Assembly (NCBI RefSeq): GCF_900103085.1
Contig: NZ_FMWR01000008.1
Span: 124,001-188,000 of the forward strand
Length of the DNA stretch: 64,000 nt
Direction of reading: 5' to 3'
Origin: Gilliamella mensalis
GTDB lineage: Bacteria > Pseudomonadota > Gammaproteobacteria > Enterobacterales > Orbaceae
Shown: piece after piece, positions 62,174 to 64,000 of the stretch
Layout of the letters: each line of letters starts with the position of its first letter
Numbering within the stretch: position 1 is the stretch's first letter
The notes under the pieces: generated by a model
Seen by the model: the letters and a program-made list of their open reading frames with translations, nothing else
Database searches by the model: none
Told to the model about the DNA's origin: nothing
Position numbers and translations under genes: made by a program

Positions 62174-62193
62174 ATTCCAATTCCGCATTGGTA
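62174..62193. repeat. attR core
   Basis: Identical 20 bp to 48811-48830. The flank reads on as GATTCGAATCCCTGTGCATCA, which looks like a tRNA T-arm fragment but cannot fold as one. Confidence 0.85.
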
Positions 62194-62419
62194 GATTCGA
62201 ATCCCTGTGCATCAGTCAATAAAATCAATTGCCTACTTGAATCTTTTTTTATGCTATTAAATTAAACTGTAGTTTTAGTTAAAATTAAAATATCAATTTT
62301 TTGCTGAATAAGATTTGCGTAATGGAATATTACAGATTTAGTAAGGATGTTTAAGTTGTTTATGTTAAATAAAAATAAGTGGCTTTACTAAAATTAATAA
62401 TTTATCTGCATTTTTTTAC
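62194..62419. other. Host flank right of attR
   Basis: AT-rich, no gene. It carries a tRNA-like GATTCGAATCCC motif at 62194-62205. Confidence 0.45.
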
Positions 62420-62426
62420 TAGAAGC

Positions 62427-62457
62427 CCACGTGGGCAAAGCGTATTGCTCACGTGGT
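62427..62457 (-). terminator. Hairpin after the YdgH-like gene
   Basis: Stem CCACGTGGGCAA / TTGCTCACGTGG with one G-U pair and a six-base loop. No clear T run on the minus strand, so strength is uncertain. Confidence 0.6.
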
Positions 62458-62484
62458 GTTATTTTATTTAATTAAAGTACAAAA

Positions 62485-63285
62485 TTATTTATATAGATTT
62501 ACAAAAACAGTTTGCGCTGTACTTGCAGCATTGGTTGATACTTCTTTTACATAATAAAAATGTGCACCATTAGCAATAGCATGTTTTTGTGCGGCCGCAC
62601 TAATGTCTGCTGTATTGTTAAATACACCATGGAAGCTAATTGTGTTGTATGGGGTCATGTGTTTAAACGCTTCGCTGCTGATTTCGTAAGCATCTTGACC
62701 TTCTATTGCGGTGGTAACGATATAATTTCTAACTGGAGCCTCTTGTTTGTATAAAGAAACTTCAATGTCTTCTGCTTGATTATTGATATCAGCAGACGAA
62801 ATTGAATCGATATAAAACGCATAAGCATTTTTTTCAGCAGCTAATTTACTTGCGGCTTGGGTGATTTCAGAAGTGTTATTGTAATTACCTTTAAATTTAA
62901 CAATTTCAAATGGTAAATAGTAAAGGGCTTTTGAACGTTCATAAGAAACCACCCCATTATAAGTTGTTTCATCTTTCTGGACGGCTATTGGTGCGTTAGA
63001 TTGATAAATATTGGCATAAACGATAGCGCGATCTGATGAAGTCCCATTAGCTGGGCTTTCCATTGCTGTAATATGATAATATTTAGCACCTGCTTCGTCG
63101 GCAGCACGCGAAATATCATCAGCAGCATTATCGGCTTGTAAATAGCTCCCGGTTACCGAGATTTCTTTCAATGGTACTAAAAGACTGCTTTCTTTAGCTG
63201 TTAACGGTTGAGCAGCATAAAGATTGGCAACAGGTAAAGATAATAATACAGCTAAAGCAATAGATGTTTTGGTGAAACGTTTCAT
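62485..63285 (-). CDS. ydgH: Three-domain DUF1471 periplasmic protein (YdgH-like)
   Basis: 266 residues from ATG 63285 (AAGGA seven bases upstream). Signal peptide to about residue 24, then three DUF1471/BhsA repeats (about 35-108, 120-190, 200-266), each with the pattern ISVTGSYLQAD or KFKGNYNNTS then A-x-x-K/A-GA-x-YY. E. coli YdgH has the same three-domain plan. DUF1471 proteins respond to stress and biofilm conditions; the function of YdgH is not established. Confidence 0.9.
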   Translation of the reverse strand: MKRFTKTSIALAVLLSLPVANLYAAQPLTAKESSLLVPLKEISVTGSYLQADNAADDISRAADEAGAKYYHITAMESPANGTSSDRAIVYANIYQSNAPIAVQKDETTYNGVVSYERSKALYYLPFEIVKFKGNYNNTSEITQAASKLAAEKNAYAFYIDSISSADINNQAEDIEVSLYKQEAPVRNYIVTTAIEGQDAYEISSEAFKHMTPYNTISFHGVFNNTADISAAAQKHAIANGAHFYYVKEVSTNAASTAQTVFVNLYK

Positions 63286-63637
63286 GATTGAGTCCTTCAC
63301 TTTTGGATTATTAAAATAGAAAATCACTGTTTAACGCTTATTTAATTTACAGATTTATAGTATTGCTTAAGATTATTCCAACTTGTAGAGATCCACAGTG
63401 TTTTGTCCTTGTCTGCTTGTTAAAAGCGTTAAGACAAATAGTTGTTTTGGCAGGAATGAATTGTAAAACAACTAACTACCTTTATAAGACGTTCAGTAAT
63501 AATCCTCAAGATATTTTAATAAAATGGCAGATTGACTAGCACAAATTGCTTAAAATGAAGTAAATTGTTAAAAAAGGTGTTAATTTCGTACTAATTAAAC
63601 CTGTTATCACTTTGTTTAAACTATTTTGTCGATATAA
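63286..63637. other. Intergenic region nudL / ydgH
   Basis: About 350 bp carrying the ydgH promoter (minus). AT-rich; no coding frame or clear operator. Confidence 0.45.
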
Positions 63638-64000
63638 TTATTCGCCAATTTTTTCGATAAAATGCTTAATGATTTGTGCGGTTAATCCCCAAATAACCCA
63701 ATTATGATATTGATAAAAATAGACTGGATGCTCGGATCTTTTTTGCCAACCTGGTGCACGGTTAGCTATGATATCAAATGGGAAGTCATCGGCAGGTTTA
63801 TGCCCAACAAACATTGTTGCGCACTGTGGTGGATTATGAATAAACCACTCGATAGGAACGGTAAAAATTTGCTCAACTTCGTCATGGTTTAGTTGTAAAG
63901 TATCCAGCGAGTTTATTTTGCCTACAAATGGATAAATGATTATGCCTAATGTAGCAATAAATTTGGGTAATTGTCCTAAAATCGTTATTTGATTAAGGGC
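63638..64000 (-). CDS. nudL: Nudix CoA pyrophosphatase NudL, C-terminal part
   Basis: Only the last 120 codons are in the window. Residues read ITILGQLPKFIATLGIIIYP, VGKINSL, EVEQIFTVPIEWFI and end with YHNWVIWGLTAQIIKHFIEK, matching the C-terminal half of NudL/YeaB. The Nudix box itself lies outside. It hydrolyses CoA to phosphopantetheine and 3',5'-ADP. Confidence 0.85.
   Translation of the reverse strand, partial: ALNQITILGQLPKFIATLGIIIYPFVGKINSLDTLQLNHDEVEQIFTVPIEWFIHNPPQCATMFVGHKPADDFPFDIIANRAPGWQKRSEHPVYFYQYHNWVIWGLTAQIIKHFIEKIGE

Larger units (their letters stand above)
48811..62193. mobile_element. Integrated P2-like defective prophage or satellite
   Basis: About 13.4 kb bounded by identical 20-bp repeats, with a P2-type integrase beside the right end. 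Contents: Cox and CI-type switch, early genes, gpA-type replication protein, Dam, P2-order lysis cassette, a lipase, and an AlbA_2 cargo protein. No terminase, portal, capsid, tail or baseplate genes survive except a broken gene X. It could excise and replicate but would need a helper for particles, if it moves at all. Confidence 0.9.

Noticed and set aside
62191-62215. tRNA-like T-arm text (GATTCGAATCCC) beside attR
   Set aside because: The flanking bases do not pair as a T stem and no acceptor or anticodon arm is present, so it is not a tRNA and may be chance.

Overview
The window is chromosomal DNA of an AT-rich gammaproteobacterium. Gene content and order follow Escherichia coli blocks (accBC next to mreBCD-rng-tldD, proQ-prc, prmB-aroC-yfcA, rpsO-pnp-nlpI-deaD, yfcZ-sixA, ygiM-cca), but genes that normally sit between them are missing: aroQ/csrD, maf, yhdP, mepA, fadIJ, and recC/recD beside recB. 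The low GC, the compaction and a plant-sugar/lactose gene cluster suggest a host-associated lineage such as Orbaceae (Gilliamella or Frischella type). That assignment is inference; no 16S gene is present.

Layout. 1-16.7 kb: ribosome hibernation (raiA, partial), tRNA modification and charging (trmJ, cysS), lysC behind a lysine riboswitch, argR, mog, an ABC-2 exporter (yadGH), eda, accBC, the mreBCD cell-shape operon with rng, and tldD. 16.7-26.4 kb: a DedA protein, rnpB RNA, a BamE-like lipoprotein, a Ner-like regulator facing a Mu-type HTH protein, proQ-prc, a 29-residue membrane peptide, tRNA-Ser, prmB-aroC-yfcA and a LysR regulator. 26.4-37.4 kb: rpsO-pnp-nlpI-deaD, a decayed gap, yfcZ-sixA-recB. 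37.4-46.3 kb: a sugar cluster with lacZ (GH2), a BglH-type porin, galR and a GH36 alpha-galactosidase. The two glycosidases have similar LacI-type operators and CRP sites; the porin sits behind a BglG-type antiterminator and terminator. 46.4-48.6 kb: ygiM, cca and a Met-Leu-Gln tRNA operon.

48.8-62.2 kb: an integrated P2-like element of about 13.4 kb, bounded by a 20-bp direct repeat. From right to left it has a P2-type integrase, an AlbA_2/ATP-binding protein in the cargo position, a CI-type repressor ending in a SHOCT-like tail, a Cox-like protein, an early operon (small orfs, DksA/TraR zinc finger, Dam methylase, gpA-type replication endonuclease), then directly the P2 lysis cassette (holin, endolysin, nested spanins), a Proteus-type lipase, and an SOS-box-controlled 59-residue ORF next to attL. 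No capsid, portal, terminase or tail genes remain except a broken tail gene X. It therefore looks like a deletion derivative or satellite that keeps integration, replication, lysis and cargo. 62.4-64 kb: a three-domain YdgH-type periplasmic protein and the end of nudL.

The element is the most unusual part of the window. Points worth attention are the AlbA_2 protein with Ser-Gly-Tyr repeats, the repressor tail, a sequence motif shared by the cox/cI switch and the attachment-site arm, early genes running straight into lysis genes, and the near-consensus LexA box.
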